Shown here in pieces: positions 1 through 6,597 of a stretch of DNA of 27,359 nucleotides (its first letter is position 1; every line of letters starts with the position of its first letter). Origin of the DNA: Maccoyibacter sp900556645. Its GTDB lineage: Bacteria; Bacillota; Clostridia; Lachnospirales; Lachnospiraceae. The notes beneath the pieces were generated by a model. That model saw nothing but the letters and a program-made list of their open reading frames with translations. It was not told the origin of the DNA and did no database searches. A program made the position numbers and the translations under genes. Where the stretch lies: assembly GCA_958349535.1 (NCBI GenBank), contig CATWDJ010000027.1:1-27359 (forward strand), read 5' to 3'.

Positions 1-451
1 CTGTCATAAAGCTCTGGCAGAATGCCATAACTTCACGATCTGATTTTCCTTTCGGGTCGAAATCAGAACCACCTTTACCGCCTCCGATTGGAAGACCTGT
101 TAAAGAGTTCTTGAAAATCTGCTCAAATCCAAGGAATTTGATGATACCGATATTTACGGAAGGATGTAATCTAAGTCCTCCTTTGTATGGTCCGATAGAA
201 TTATTGAACTGTACACGATAACCTGTGTTTACCTGTACCTGTCCCTTATCATCTACCCATGGTACTCTGAACTTGAACTGTCTATCCGGTTCACAAAGTC
301 TTTCTAATAATGCTTCTCTGCGGTATAACTCCTCATTTGCATCAATAACCGGACGCAGGGACTCTAATACCTCTGTTACTGCCTGAAGAAATTCTGGTTC
401 AGACGCATTTTTTTCGCGTACTTTTGCAAGTACTTCATCAACGTAGCTCAT
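1..451 (-). CDS. gdhA: NADP-type glutamate dehydrogenase, N-terminal part (gene runs off the left edge)
   Basis: Translating the complement from the ATG at 451 gives 150 codons without a stop, beginning MSYVDEVLAKVREKN. It contains the hexameric GDH landmarks: FRVPWVDDKG, then GYRVQFNNSIGPYKGGLR, then GLPIGGGKGGSDFDPKGKSD with the catalytic-region lysine of the PIGGGKGG segment. The enzyme interconverts glutamate with 2-oxoglutarate and ammonia in the cytoplasm. In this family (about 445 aa) the window therefore holds roughly the first third. The start is fixed by AAAAAAGGAGA eight or so bases upstream. A promoter sits at 541-569, so the gene is probably monocistronic from here. The NADP preference is inferred from family resemblance; the dinucleotide-binding domain lies outside the window. 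Confidence 0.96.
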   Translation of the reverse strand, partial: MSYVDEVLAKVREKNASEPEFLQAVTEVLESLRPVIDANEELYRREALLERLCEPDRQFKFRVPWVDDKGQVQVNTGYRVQFNNSIGPYKGGLRLHPSVNIGIIKFLGFEQIFKNSLTGLPIGGGKGGSDFDPKGKSDREVMAFCQSFMT

Positions 452-523
452 CTCATAATCTCCTTTTTTATTAATTTAATGTATACACTCATTCTGCAAC
501 TGTTATGTTCAAATCTTTCACAG

Positions 524-569
524 TTGACTCGTCAATCCCTATTTTATTATGATTTTTGCAATTTTGCAA
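524..569 (-). promoter_or_regulatory. Predicted gdhA promoter with an operator-like dyad at the start site
   Basis: On the minus strand TTGCAA (569-564), a 17-base spacer and TAAAAT (546-541) form a sigma-A type promoter. The expected transcription start is near 534. Exactly there lies the dyad TTGACTCGTCAA (524-535). A wider pair of arms, AACTGT and ACAGTT, surrounds it further into the leader. The leader to the gdhA ATG is about 80 bases. Confidence 0.6.
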
Positions 570-585
570 TATATTTCCGTCATTT

Positions 586-609
586 AAAACTTTAATTCAA
601 TAAAGTTTT
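586..609 (-). terminator. AT-rich hairpin just after the PqqD-like gene
   Basis: AAAACTTTA (586-594) and TAAAGTTTT (601-609) form a perfect 9-bp stem with a 6-base loop, right after the stop codon of the PqqD-like gene. The stem is almost all A/T and no good T-run follows on the minus strand, so termination is possible but weak. Confidence 0.35.
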
Positions 610-954
610 TTATTTTTGGTTTACATAAACTATAAATCCCATTTTCCGAAGGGTTTGGACATAGGTACACAGCCGTTCAAATAGAGGCTCTGCATCCTTC
701 CCGAATTTTTTCTGCTCCAACAGTCCCAGCTGGTAAATACTCTTTTCTCCATCCATCTGCTGCCACAAAAAGCTCCCCATCTGTTCTAATTCTATATAGG
801 TAATTTTCGGTTTTTTACAAATCACCTGCAAAATTCTGTTACAAATCCCCCGGTTGGGCACAGCGATTTCCACCATTCCTTTTTCATTGATATGATAGGC
901 ATATCTTTGGTTTCTCTTGGGAATATAATCCAAAAAATTTTCTTCTTTTTTCAT
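610..954 (-). CDS. PqqD-like (RRE-fold) small protein coupled to an OPT transporter
   Basis: This 114-aa protein has the layout of the PqqD family: a short N-terminal arm, a beta-hairpin region around residues 17-40, then winged-helix helices with LGLLEQKKFGKDAEPLFERL, ending in LRKMGFIVY. PqqD-type domains bind leader peptides of ribosomally made peptides or act as small adaptors. No radical-SAM enzyme or precursor peptide is visible nearby. The ATG overlaps the stop of the upstream OPT gene as ATGA (951-954), so translation is coupled and the two products probably act together. I recognise the fold by sequence pattern only; the role next to a transporter is unknown. It has no signal peptide or membrane segment. 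Confidence 0.75.
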   Translation of the reverse strand: MKKEENFLDYIPKRNQRYAYHINEKGMVEIAVPNRGICNRILQVICKKPKITYIELEQMGSFLWQQMDGEKSIYQLGLLEQKKFGKDAEPLFERLCTYVQTLRKMGFIVYVNQK

Positions 955-2864
955 TCTTTCCTTTTTCCCCTATAAATTGTCCAAATCAAAGTTCCTGCAA
1001 TAAAGGCAAAAGCGATTAACCCCCCTATATTTCCGAAATTGATTCTTTCGCCAAGCTCTCCCATCTGCACACCGATAGATTTCCCTTTGGTTGGAAAAAT
1101 AGCCAGTACCGCCAAAAGGATTCCCACCAATCCCTCTCCGGCAATCAGACCGGAAGAATAGAGTACTCCGTTTTCTGTCATTTCTTTTTGAGTTTCCTCA
1201 TCTTCCTGACGGCTTTCTGCCCACAAACGAATTAGACCTCCCACCACCATAGGAGTACTGAGATGGATTGGCAAATATAATCCCACTGCAAAAGGCAGCA
1301 CCGGTATTCTGAGAATTTCCACAACAATTGCCAAAGCCACCCCCGCAAACACCAGATTCCACGGCAGGTTTCCTCCCATCACACCTTCCACCACCATTTT
1401 CATCAATGTTGCCTGAGGTGCCGGAAGCTGTGGAGAACCATAACCCCATGCTGCATCCAGCAGGTACAGTACGCCGCCGATGGTAAGTGCCGAAACCGCT
1501 ACGCTGATTAATTCCCCGTACTGTTGCTTTTTCGGCGTGGCTCCCACCAGATATCCGGTTTTTAAATCCTGTGAGGTATCCCCTGCCATGGCGGCAATAA
1601 TACAGATAATTGTACCGATGGCTATGGCTGATACCATCGCTCCGCCTCCCGTTTCATTCCCGGATTTTAAAATGGCTGCGGTGATAATCAGGGTTCCGAT
1701 TGCCATTCCCGAAACAGGATTGTTGGAGCTTCCCACCAGTCCCACCATTCGGGAGGATACGGTGGCAAAGAAAAATCCCAACACAATAATCAACAAGGCA
1801 CCAAAAAGATTTACCGGGATTACCGGAATCAGCCACATAGCAACCGCCACTGCCACAATTCCGGCAAATACAATTTTAATGGAAATGTCCTGATTGGTCC
1901 GTTCCTCCTCCATAACATTTTTTCCATAACCCTTTATGGCTTGTGCAAAGGTTTTTACAATCAAGGGCATAGCTTTTATCAGACTGATGATTCCGCCTGC
2001 CGCCACGGCCCCGGCTCCGATATACCGGATATAATTGCTCCAGATTCCCCATGTATCCAACTGGCTTACCGGAACGGTTGCCGGATAAAGCACTACATCC
2101 TTTCCAAAAAGTGCAATCAGCGGCATCAACACAAACCATGCAACACTTCCTCCTGCCAAAAGATAGGAAGACACTTTGATTCCACAGATATAACCCACTC
2201 CCAGAAGTGCCGGAAGCACGTCCATTCCCACTCCCGCACCCCGGTATTTTTTTATGGAAAAGTCTACTTCACTGGGAAACAGACAAAGTCCGTCGGCAAT
2301 AAACTTATAGACCGCTGCCACCCCCAGCCCTGCAAAAACCGTTCCTGCCTTTGCTCCGCCTTTTTCCCCGGCAAGCAGCACTTCCGCACAGGCAGTTCCC
2401 TCCGGATAAGGAAGTTTTCCATGTTCCTGTACAATGAGTGCAGAACGGAGAGGTATCATAAAAAGCACCCCCAGAATCCCGCCGCAAACTGCAATCAGTG
2501 ATATTTCTCCCAACCCCGGAGATTTTACAATTCCCTCTTCTGCCCACATGAAAAGAACCGGCATGGTAAAAATAGCTCCTGCCGCCAGAGACTCTCCCGC
2601 CGAACCGATGGTCTGTACCATATTGTTTTCCAGAATGGAATCTCGGTGCAGAATCATGCGAATCACTCCCATGGAAATAACCGCAGCCGGAATGGAAGCC
2701 GATACTGTCATTCCCACCCGAAGCCCCAGATAGGCATTGGCTCCTCCAAACAGAACTGCCAGTACAATACCCAGTACCACACTCATAACCGTAAACTCCG
2801 GCACGATTTTATGAGCTGGAATAAAAGGTTTAAAATCTTTTTGCTGATAATCAAATGTTTCCAT
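951..2864 (-). CDS. OPT family oligopeptide (or metal-chelate) transporter
   Basis: A 637-aa integral membrane protein with about 15 hydrophobic segments. OPT-family landmarks are visible in order: GGANAYLGLRVGMTVSASIP near residue 40, GSAGESLAAGAIFTMP near 87, PYPEGTACAEVLLAGEKGG near 153, SNNPVSGMAIGTL near 378 and AGDTSQDLKTGYLVGATP near 428. The family uses the proton gradient to import short peptides or, in some branches, metal-chelates; which substrate applies here cannot be told. The start is supported by GAGGAG five bases before ATG. Length matches the prokaryotic OPT family (about 620-660 aa). It is the first gene of a two-gene unit with the PqqD-like protein. Confidence 0.93.
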   Translation of the reverse strand: METFDYQQKDFKPFIPAHKIVPEFTVMSVVLGIVLAVLFGGANAYLGLRVGMTVSASIPAAVISMGVIRMILHRDSILENNMVQTIGSAGESLAAGAIFTMPVLFMWAEEGIVKSPGLGEISLIAVCGGILGVLFMIPLRSALIVQEHGKLPYPEGTACAEVLLAGEKGGAKAGTVFAGLGVAAVYKFIADGLCLFPSEVDFSIKKYRGAGVGMDVLPALLGVGYICGIKVSSYLLAGGSVAWFVLMPLIALFGKDVVLYPATVPVSQLDTWGIWSNYIRYIGAGAVAAGGIISLIKAMPLIVKTFAQAIKGYGKNVMEEERTNQDISIKIVFAGIVAVAVAMWLIPVIPVNLFGALLIIVLGFFFATVSSRMVGLVGSSNNPVSGMAIGTLIITAAILKSGNETGGGAMVSAIAIGTIICIIAAMAGDTSQDLKTGYLVGATPKKQQYGELISVAVSALTIGGVLYLLDAAWGYGSPQLPAPQATLMKMVVEGVMGGNLPWNLVFAGVALAIVVEILRIPVLPFAVGLYLPIHLSTPMVVGGLIRLWAESRQEDEETQKEMTENGVLYSSGLIAGEGLVGILLAVLAIFPTKGKSIGVQMGELGERINFGNIGGLIAFAFIAGTLIWTIYRGKRKE

Positions 2865-3008
2865 AATTACTCCTCTTCGTCCTTCTTATCTGTATCAGTA
2901 TGTACCAAAAACTATTTGTTATGCTTTATAATTCCTTTGCTTTTTCCTCCTGCTTTGATAGAATAAAGCCATATGCAAATATTCTTTGCACGATTTTTAT
3001 CCTTTTGC

Positions 3009-3030
3009 AAAAAGCCTTTGCTGGCTTTTC
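3009..3030. other. Hairpin in the divergent OPT / Xre intergenic region
   Basis: AAAAGCC (3010-3016) and GGCTTTT (3023-3029) form a 7-bp stem with a six-base loop, followed on the plus strand by CTTTG and on the minus strand by TTTTTGC. It looks like a small bidirectional terminator but lies in the leader of the Xre gene, so it could attenuate that gene. I found no convincing promoter for either divergent gene in this 207-bp gap beyond a candidate TTGCTT-16-TAGAAT before 2965. Confidence 0.3.
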
Positions 3031-3071
3031 TTTGATGCGTTATTGATAATGGTTCTGAAAGGAGGAACATT

Positions 3072-3746
3072 ATGAATGTCGGACAGACAATTTTAAACAT
3101 CAGAAAAGAACATCATTACACTCAGGAGGATTTCGCCGAATTATTCCATGTTACACGTCAGACGGTTTCCAACTGGGAAAACGAAAAGAGTTATCCGGAT
3201 TTACAGACATTGGTCGATATCAGCGACCGGTTTGATATTACTCTGGATAAGATTTTAAAGGAGGATAAAAATATGGTCGAAAACTTAAATGTTGATATAA
3301 GAAAAGGAAAGAATGCCCGTCGTAACATTCTAATTGCATGTCTACTAACACTGGGCATCTGTATTGCCGTAATAGGTATTTACTTTTATCACTACGGAAA
3401 AACTTGGCTGGCTGCCTCAGAAGATGTCTCAGTTTCCTACGAAAATGTAGAAGGGGTAGCAACATTAAAATTTAAAACTTCTAATGATAATTGCTATTTA
3501 AATGCTGCCATAGACCCAAATTCGCCGGATGTTATTTCTATTGAAGAGGCTTATGTAAATCCTCTTCGTAAACCTTTACGCCTCACCGCTTCTTTGGGAT
3601 ATACCTTCATTGATGAAAACACTATATATGCCCATGACGGAAAAGAAAAGCATCTGACAGACGAAGATACTTTTACAGTAAAATATAAAGACAAATCCGT
3701 TACCTACAAAATCTCAGATTTATACTATGGAGATAATATGAAATAA
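3072..3746 (+). CDS. Membrane-tethered Xre-family regulator
   Basis: A 224-aa protein. Residues 5-58 are a Cro/CI-type helix-turn-helix (ILNIRKEHHYTQEDFAELFHVTRQTVSNWENEKSYP as the core, split here by the helix turn). A single hydrophobic stretch near residues 84-106 (ILIACLLTLGICIAVIGIYF) follows, then about 115 residues that should lie outside the membrane and look like a small beta-rich domain. Such one-pass Xre regulators are common in Firmicutes and often answer envelope signals; the ligand here is unknown. AAAGGAGG lies six bases before the ATG. It diverges from the OPT operon, which makes that operon a candidate target, and it ends at a strong hairpin terminator. Confidence 0.85.
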   Translation: MNVGQTILNIRKEHHYTQEDFAELFHVTRQTVSNWENEKSYPDLQTLVDISDRFDITLDKILKEDKNMVENLNVDIRKGKNARRNILIACLLTLGICIAVIGIYFYHYGKTWLAASEDVSVSYENVEGVATLKFKTSNDNCYLNAAIDPNSPDVISIEEAYVNPLRKPLRLTASLGYTFIDENTIYAHDGKEKHLTDEDTFTVKYKDKSVTYKISDLYYGDNMK

Positions 3747-3753
3747 TATATAA

Positions 3754-3795
3754 AAGAGACTGTACACATTGTTGGTGACAGTCTCTTACTTTTTC
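3754..3795. terminator. Bidirectional rho-independent terminator
   Basis: AAGAGACTGT (3754-3763) pairs perfectly with ACAGTCTCTT (3778-3787). The plus strand continues ACTTTTTCTT and the minus strand TTTATATATTATTT, so the hairpin can end both the Xre gene and the convergent DUF308 gene. Confidence 0.85.
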
Positions 3796-3819
3796 TTAAA
3801 TTAAATTTAACTTTAATTT

Positions 3820-4365
3820 TTATATATGGTCTTTCATCTGATGTGACACATAAAGCGTTGCAATAATATCAGACAATCCGCTGTAAATCAATCCAATTCC
3901 CACTAGTTGCAACAAAGTGGTTACTGTAGAGAATGGATTCAGAATAACCACCGCTCCCAAAATAACATTCAAAAGTGCCGTTGCCAGTACGGTACTCCAC
4001 CGACTTACCTTCATGCGAGCAAGGTCAATTGCCTGCTGGAATTTTACAATTCCGCTCAGCAGAATGACAATTCCCAATATAATCGGAATAATCGAAATAA
4101 CCGCTTCTGCTCTAAAAAAGATAACTGCCGCCACAAATACAAAAAACACTCCTACGACAATTCCGCCGCTATAACGTCCGTCTGCCGGGTTGCTTCTCAG
4201 ATAACCGATAATCTGTGTCAGTCCCATTAACAAAAAAATGGCTGCTGCCATATAGGCTATGGTTTTCGTGGTGGCCTCCGGGAAGAACAATAAAATAAAT
4301 CCTGCAATAATTAACACCACACCGGATGCCATAATTCCACTCTTTAACTTCTGAAATAAATTCAT
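3820..4365 (-). CDS. DUF308 / HdeD-like membrane protein
   Basis: A 181-aa protein made of six hydrophobic segments in three pairs separated by short polar turns, the layout of the HdeD/DUF308 family (in E. coli HdeD is an acid-resistance membrane protein). Residues such as SGVVLIIAGFILLFFPE open the first pair and LLQLVGIGLIYSGLSDI closes the last, typical of the internal repeat of this family. The ATG at 4365 is chosen because TAAGGAG lies eight bases upstream; a GTG at 4374 is directly against that site and cannot be the start. The exact role in this organism is unknown. It appears monocistronic. Confidence 0.85.
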   Translation of the reverse strand: MNLFQKLKSGIMASGVVLIIAGFILLFFPEATTKTIAYMAAAIFLLMGLTQIIGYLRSNPADGRYSGGIVVGVFFVFVAAVIFFRAEAVISIIPIILGIVILLSGIVKFQQAIDLARMKVSRWSTVLATALLNVILGAVVILNPFSTVTTLLQLVGIGLIYSGLSDIIATLYVSHQMKDHI

Positions 4366-4438
4366 GCTTATCACTCCTTATTCTATTGTTTCATTCTACT
4401 CTAACCGACATAATTATTCAACGGGTTTTTTCTCCGAA

Positions 4439-5128
4439 CTATTTTGCAAATTTAATACCGGAAACCACATCTTCTACTATCTGCTGTGTATCATTTTCAT
4501 AAATGATATCTATGACTGCCATATAGTTTCCTACCTTATGACAATATGTCTTTTCAAAATAATTTCCGTCCATTGTCACAGTCAATACGGATACCTCTGT
4601 TCCGTTTATATCCTGCGTGGTTGCCTCCTCTATCTCATAGCCCTCTATTCCGTCCATGACTTCTTTCAACATTTCCAGATATTCTTTTTCGCTTATTACC
4701 TGTCCTAAATTTTCTTCCAAATCACAATATGTAACTATGACATCCACAAAGTCTTCCGGTGCTCCGGCATGCATATCATAAAATTCTCCCTGATTTTCTT
4801 CCAGCATATCCTCTGCATCATAGGTTCCGTCTTCCTTTAAAAAAGACTCCGACATATTCGTCTTTTCCAGAAGTTTTTCATCAGAACATAGTGTCCAGCC
4901 CTCCGGAATTGCAATGGACACCCCAAATGCCTCATTTACATATACCCCATCTGTTACCGTTCCTCTTTCAGGTTTAATTTCTTCCTTTTTCTCCTCTTTT
5001 TTCGTTTCTTCCTGCTCTACTGTGTTCTTTTCTTTTTCCTCATCACTCCCTGCTGAATTTCCACATCCAACAAATTGTGTACCCACAAGTACCAAAGCCA
5101 AGAACATTGCCAACATTTTCTTTTTCAT
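4439..5128 (-). CDS. Predicted lipoprotein of unknown function
   Basis: A 229-aa secreted lipoprotein: MKKKMLAMFLALVLVGTQF is a signal peptide ending in a lipobox-like FVGC, giving a lipidated cysteine near residue 22. A Glu/Lys-rich linker (EEKEKNTVEQEETKKEEKKEE) follows, then a folded domain starting GVYVNEAFGVSIAIPEGW. The phrase pattern of that domain (IPEGW, later GTEVSVLTVTMDG, YMAVIDIIYEN, DVVSGIKF) resembles the PsbP/DUF-type lipoproteins that are common in clostridia. The ATG at 5128 is chosen because GGAGG lies eight bases before it; longer upstream readings lack a ribosome site. A TATAAT at 5171-5176 (minus) is a likely -10. Function is not recognised. Confidence 0.85.
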   Translation of the reverse strand: MKKKMLAMFLALVLVGTQFVGCGNSAGSDEEKEKNTVEQEETKKEEKKEEIKPERGTVTDGVYVNEAFGVSIAIPEGWTLCSDEKLLEKTNMSESFLKEDGTYDAEDMLEENQGEFYDMHAGAPEDFVDVIVTYCDLEENLGQVISEKEYLEMLKEVMDGIEGYEIEEATTQDINGTEVSVLTVTMDGNYFEKTYCHKVGNYMAVIDIIYENDTQQIVEDVVSGIKFAK

Positions 5129-5199
5129 TATCATTTCCTCCATTATGAATAATTTTTTTGTATCTTGTTCATTATACACCTTTTCTCAAATGAACTCTA

Positions 5200-5234
5200 T
5201 CGACTGTTTTCTGTATTTGTCGAATAAAAACAGT
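5200..5234. other. Interleaved inverted repeats upstream of the lipoprotein gene
   Basis: ACTGTTTT (5203-5210) and AAAACAGT (5227-5234) are perfect inverted arms, and TCGAC (5200-5204) and GTCGA (5219-5223) form a second overlapping pair. They lie just upstream of the predicted -10 (5171-5176) of the lipoprotein gene and could be an operator. Confidence 0.3.
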
Positions 5235-5289
5235 TATTTTTAATTATAATGATACAGTCATCATATTAGCACTCTTCGAACAGATATCA

Positions 5290-5334
5290 TTAAAAAATAT
5301 GGTGAATAAGGTCTTAACCCTACCCACCATATTT
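5290..5334 (-). terminator. Rho-independent terminator of the superoxide reductase gene
   Basis: AAATATGGTG (5295-5304) and CACCATATTT (5325-5334) form a 10-bp stem. On the minus strand the stem is followed by a run of T, placing the terminator about 30 bases past the stop codon at 5367. Confidence 0.8.
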
Positions 5335-5366
5335 AGAGGTCAACATAATATCTATTTTTTCTTCTT

Positions 5367-5732
5367 TTACAACTCTGTCTTCCACAGTCCGTGAAGATTA
5401 CAGTAAATATATACTGTTTTTGCTGTCTCGCCCGGCTGTAATACAAATTCTGCTCTTGGAGCCTCTTCCGGCTTCATGTCTTTCCAAAGACCGCCTTTGT
5501 CTGTCTCAACTGCTGCCCACATGATATAATGTTCAGCTATCATCGGATGCTCTACGCTTCCAATTTCTACAATTAATTTGTCACCTTCATGTTTTACTAC
5601 AGGCACATGCTTTTCTACTGCCGCATCAGAATCCCCTGCAATTAATTCATCATATGTTAACTTTCCGCCTTCATTTCCCTTTGTGAGTTCCATAACCACA
5701 CTGCCCTGTTCTTTGTTCTTAAAAAATTTCAT
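5367..5732 (-). CDS. Superoxide reductase (desulfoferrodoxin family, no desulforedoxin centre)
   Basis: The 121-aa protein carries every ligand of the SOR iron site: E40-K41-H42 in EKHVPVV, H62 and H68 in GSVEHPMIAEHYI, and C111 with H114 in CNLHGLW. It reduces superoxide to hydrogen peroxide without making oxygen, a typical defence of anaerobes. The N-terminus (MKFFKNKEQGSVVMEL) lines up in spacing with the desulforedoxin domain of two-iron desulfoferrodoxins (MKFYKCEHCGNIVEL type), but all of its cysteines are gone, so only the catalytic iron should remain. AAAGGAGG lies seven bases before the ATG at 5732; the longer upstream reading is not needed. A clean promoter and terminator make it monocistronic. 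Confidence 0.92.
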   Translation of the reverse strand: MKFFKNKEQGSVVMELTKGNEGGKLTYDELIAGDSDAAVEKHVPVVKHEGDKLIVEIGSVEHPMIAEHYIMWAAVETDKGGLWKDMKPEEAPRAEFVLQPGETAKTVYIYCNLHGLWKTEL

Positions 5733-5775
5733 GCTACATCCTCCTTTTATTGTTAGAATTTCACTTTGCTTTTTC

Positions 5776-5804
5776 ATTATACCCCTATCATTTCTCTTTT
5801 GCAA
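5776..5804 (-). promoter_or_regulatory. Predicted superoxide reductase promoter
   Basis: Minus strand: TTGCAA (5804-5799), a 17-base spacer and a perfect TATAAT (5781-5776). The leader to the ATG is about 36 bases and contains the AAAGGAGG ribosome site. Confidence 0.8.
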
Positions 5805-5813
5805 TACCAATTT

Positions 5814-5830
5814 TAATAATAATTATTATT
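5814..5830. promoter_or_regulatory. Fur/PerR-like palindrome upstream of the superoxide reductase promoter
   Basis: TAATAAT-A-ATTATTA (5814-5828) is an exact 7-1-7 inverted repeat, the geometry of Fur-family boxes (PerR consensus TTATAAT-N-ATTATAA). It begins about ten bases upstream of the -35. The stretch is simple A/T sequence, so chance is a real alternative. Confidence 0.35.
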
Positions 5831-5890
5831 TTTATTTTAACAAATAAAAAAATTTTGCATACACTATTAAAAATTAGATTTGGGGCTTTT

Positions 5891-6040
5891 ATGGCATCCT
5901 GTACTGACCTTTATCTTCTCGCTTCCGTCGCCTGCCAACTGGCAGAATGTCTGGATCAAAAACAACTTGAAATCCTTGCCGCAGATTTGGTAGTTTTAAG
6001 CGATATGCTTGCTAATCTCGCATTAAAAAAAGTGGAATGA
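5891..6040 (+). CDS. Small DUF6774-like protein
   Basis: A 49-aa protein beginning MASCTDLYLLASVACQLAECL and continuing DQKQLEILAADLVVLSDMLANLA. The pattern of an alternating Cys/Ala helix followed by ILAADLVVLSDMLA matches my memory of the small clostridial DUF6774 family, whose function is unknown. The ATG at 5891 is preferred over an upstream in-frame one because the protein similarity begins there; only a weak GGGG precedes it. It diverges from the superoxide reductase gene and converges on the 53-aa gene at 6053-6214, with 12 bases between stops. Confidence 0.6.
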   Translation: MASCTDLYLLASVACQLAECLDQKQLEILAADLVVLSDMLANLALKKVE

Positions 6041-6052
6041 CAGATATCCCTG

Positions 6053-6214
6053 TTATCTCTCTTTTACGCCAACACCTTTTCCTTTGTTACAGGAAGATTC
6101 TGACCGCTTCTCAAAATTTTTAACGGATTCTTTTTCTACAGAGTCTTCGCCACCGGGCAAGTCCACATCCGGAATATTCCCATCATCGTATACATTCATT
6201 GCCTTATCAGACAT
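6053..6214 (-). CDS. Small acidic/basic hypothetical protein (53 aa)
   Basis: Reading the minus strand from the ATG at 6214 gives MSDKAMNVYDDGNIPDVDLP, then a charged stretch GGEDSVEKESVKNFEKRSES, a single cysteine and SCNKGKGVGVKER. It is preceded by GAAAGGATGG at a fair ribosome-site distance, and the upstream ATG inside that motif is too close to it. There is no membrane segment. I do not recognise it. It lies tail to tail with the DUF6774-like gene. Confidence 0.5.
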   Translation of the reverse strand: MSDKAMNVYDDGNIPDVDLPGGEDSVEKESVKNFEKRSESSCNKGKGVGVKER

Positions 6215-6231
6215 GCTATTTACCATCCTTT

Positions 6232-6279
6232 CGGCGTTAGTTTATGATATTTCGCCCTGTACTATACGCCGTTTTTTTT
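6232..6279 (+). other. Hairpin plus T8 on the plus strand, upstream of the 53-aa gene
   Basis: CGGCGT (6232-6237) pairs with ACGCCG (6266-6271), which is followed by eight T. It has terminator shape but a 28-base loop, and lies in the untranslated region upstream of a minus-strand gene, so its role is unclear. Confidence 0.25.
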
Positions 6280-6311
6280 AATGCAACGAGAGAAGTGTCT
6301 GTAAATCCTTT

Positions 6312-6338
6312 AAAATAGGGACTGCAAATGCAGTCCCT
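6312..6338 (-). terminator. Rho-independent terminator of the Arg/Asp-repeat gene
   Basis: AGGGACTGCA (6317-6326) and TGCAGTCCCT (6329-6338) form a strong stem with a very short loop. The minus strand continues ATTTTAAAGG. It lies eight bases past the stop codon at 6346. Confidence 0.75.
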
Positions 6339-6345
6339 ACAATTA

Positions 6346-6525
6346 TTAATAACGCCAACGGTCATCTCTTCTATCGTTACGCCTCTCATCCCATCTATCA
6401 TCTCTTCTGTCATCACGGCGGTCACGTCGATCGTCTCTCCTGTCATCGCGGCGGTCACGGTCACAACGACATGGCGGACATGGTGGGCAGTCGCGTCTGC
6501 GGCGGTTGTCAAAATTCTCCGGCAT
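6346..6525 (-). CDS. Small Arg/Asp-repeat protein with a Cys-Pro motif (59 aa)
   Basis: The ATG at 6525 has AAAAGGAGA eight bases upstream and opens a 59-aa frame: MPENFDNRRRRD, then CPPCPPCRC at residues 13-21, then an almost pure Arg/Asp tail, with DRRDDRRDD at 24-32 and again at 35-43, ending DRRDDRWRY. The two repeats differ in the DNA only at third positions, which suggests the protein sequence is kept by selection. The four cysteines could bind metal or form disulfides; the tail is expected to be disordered and highly charged but near neutral overall. I do not recognise a named family. It has its own terminator and lies 72 bases downstream of the Xre-type gene at 6598. Confidence 0.75.
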   Translation of the reverse strand: MPENFDNRRRRDCPPCPPCRCDRDRRDDRRDDRRDRRDDRRDDRWDERRNDRRDDRWRY

Positions 6526-6597
6526 ACGAAATCTCCTTTTTTATTTAGAATATGCAACGGAGCTTATATGGGTTTAAAATTATCAAATAAATAATTG

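Noticed and set aside
1480..2733. Plus-strand frames of 99-186 aa opposite the OPT gene
   Set aside because: Antisense shadows of membrane-helix codons; no start signals and no protein pattern.
6237..6557. 106-aa minus-strand frame rich in Val, Thr and Met over the Arg/Asp gene
   Set aside because: It is the shifted reading of the Arg/Asp repeat; the frame with the ribosome site and matching terminator is 6346-6525.
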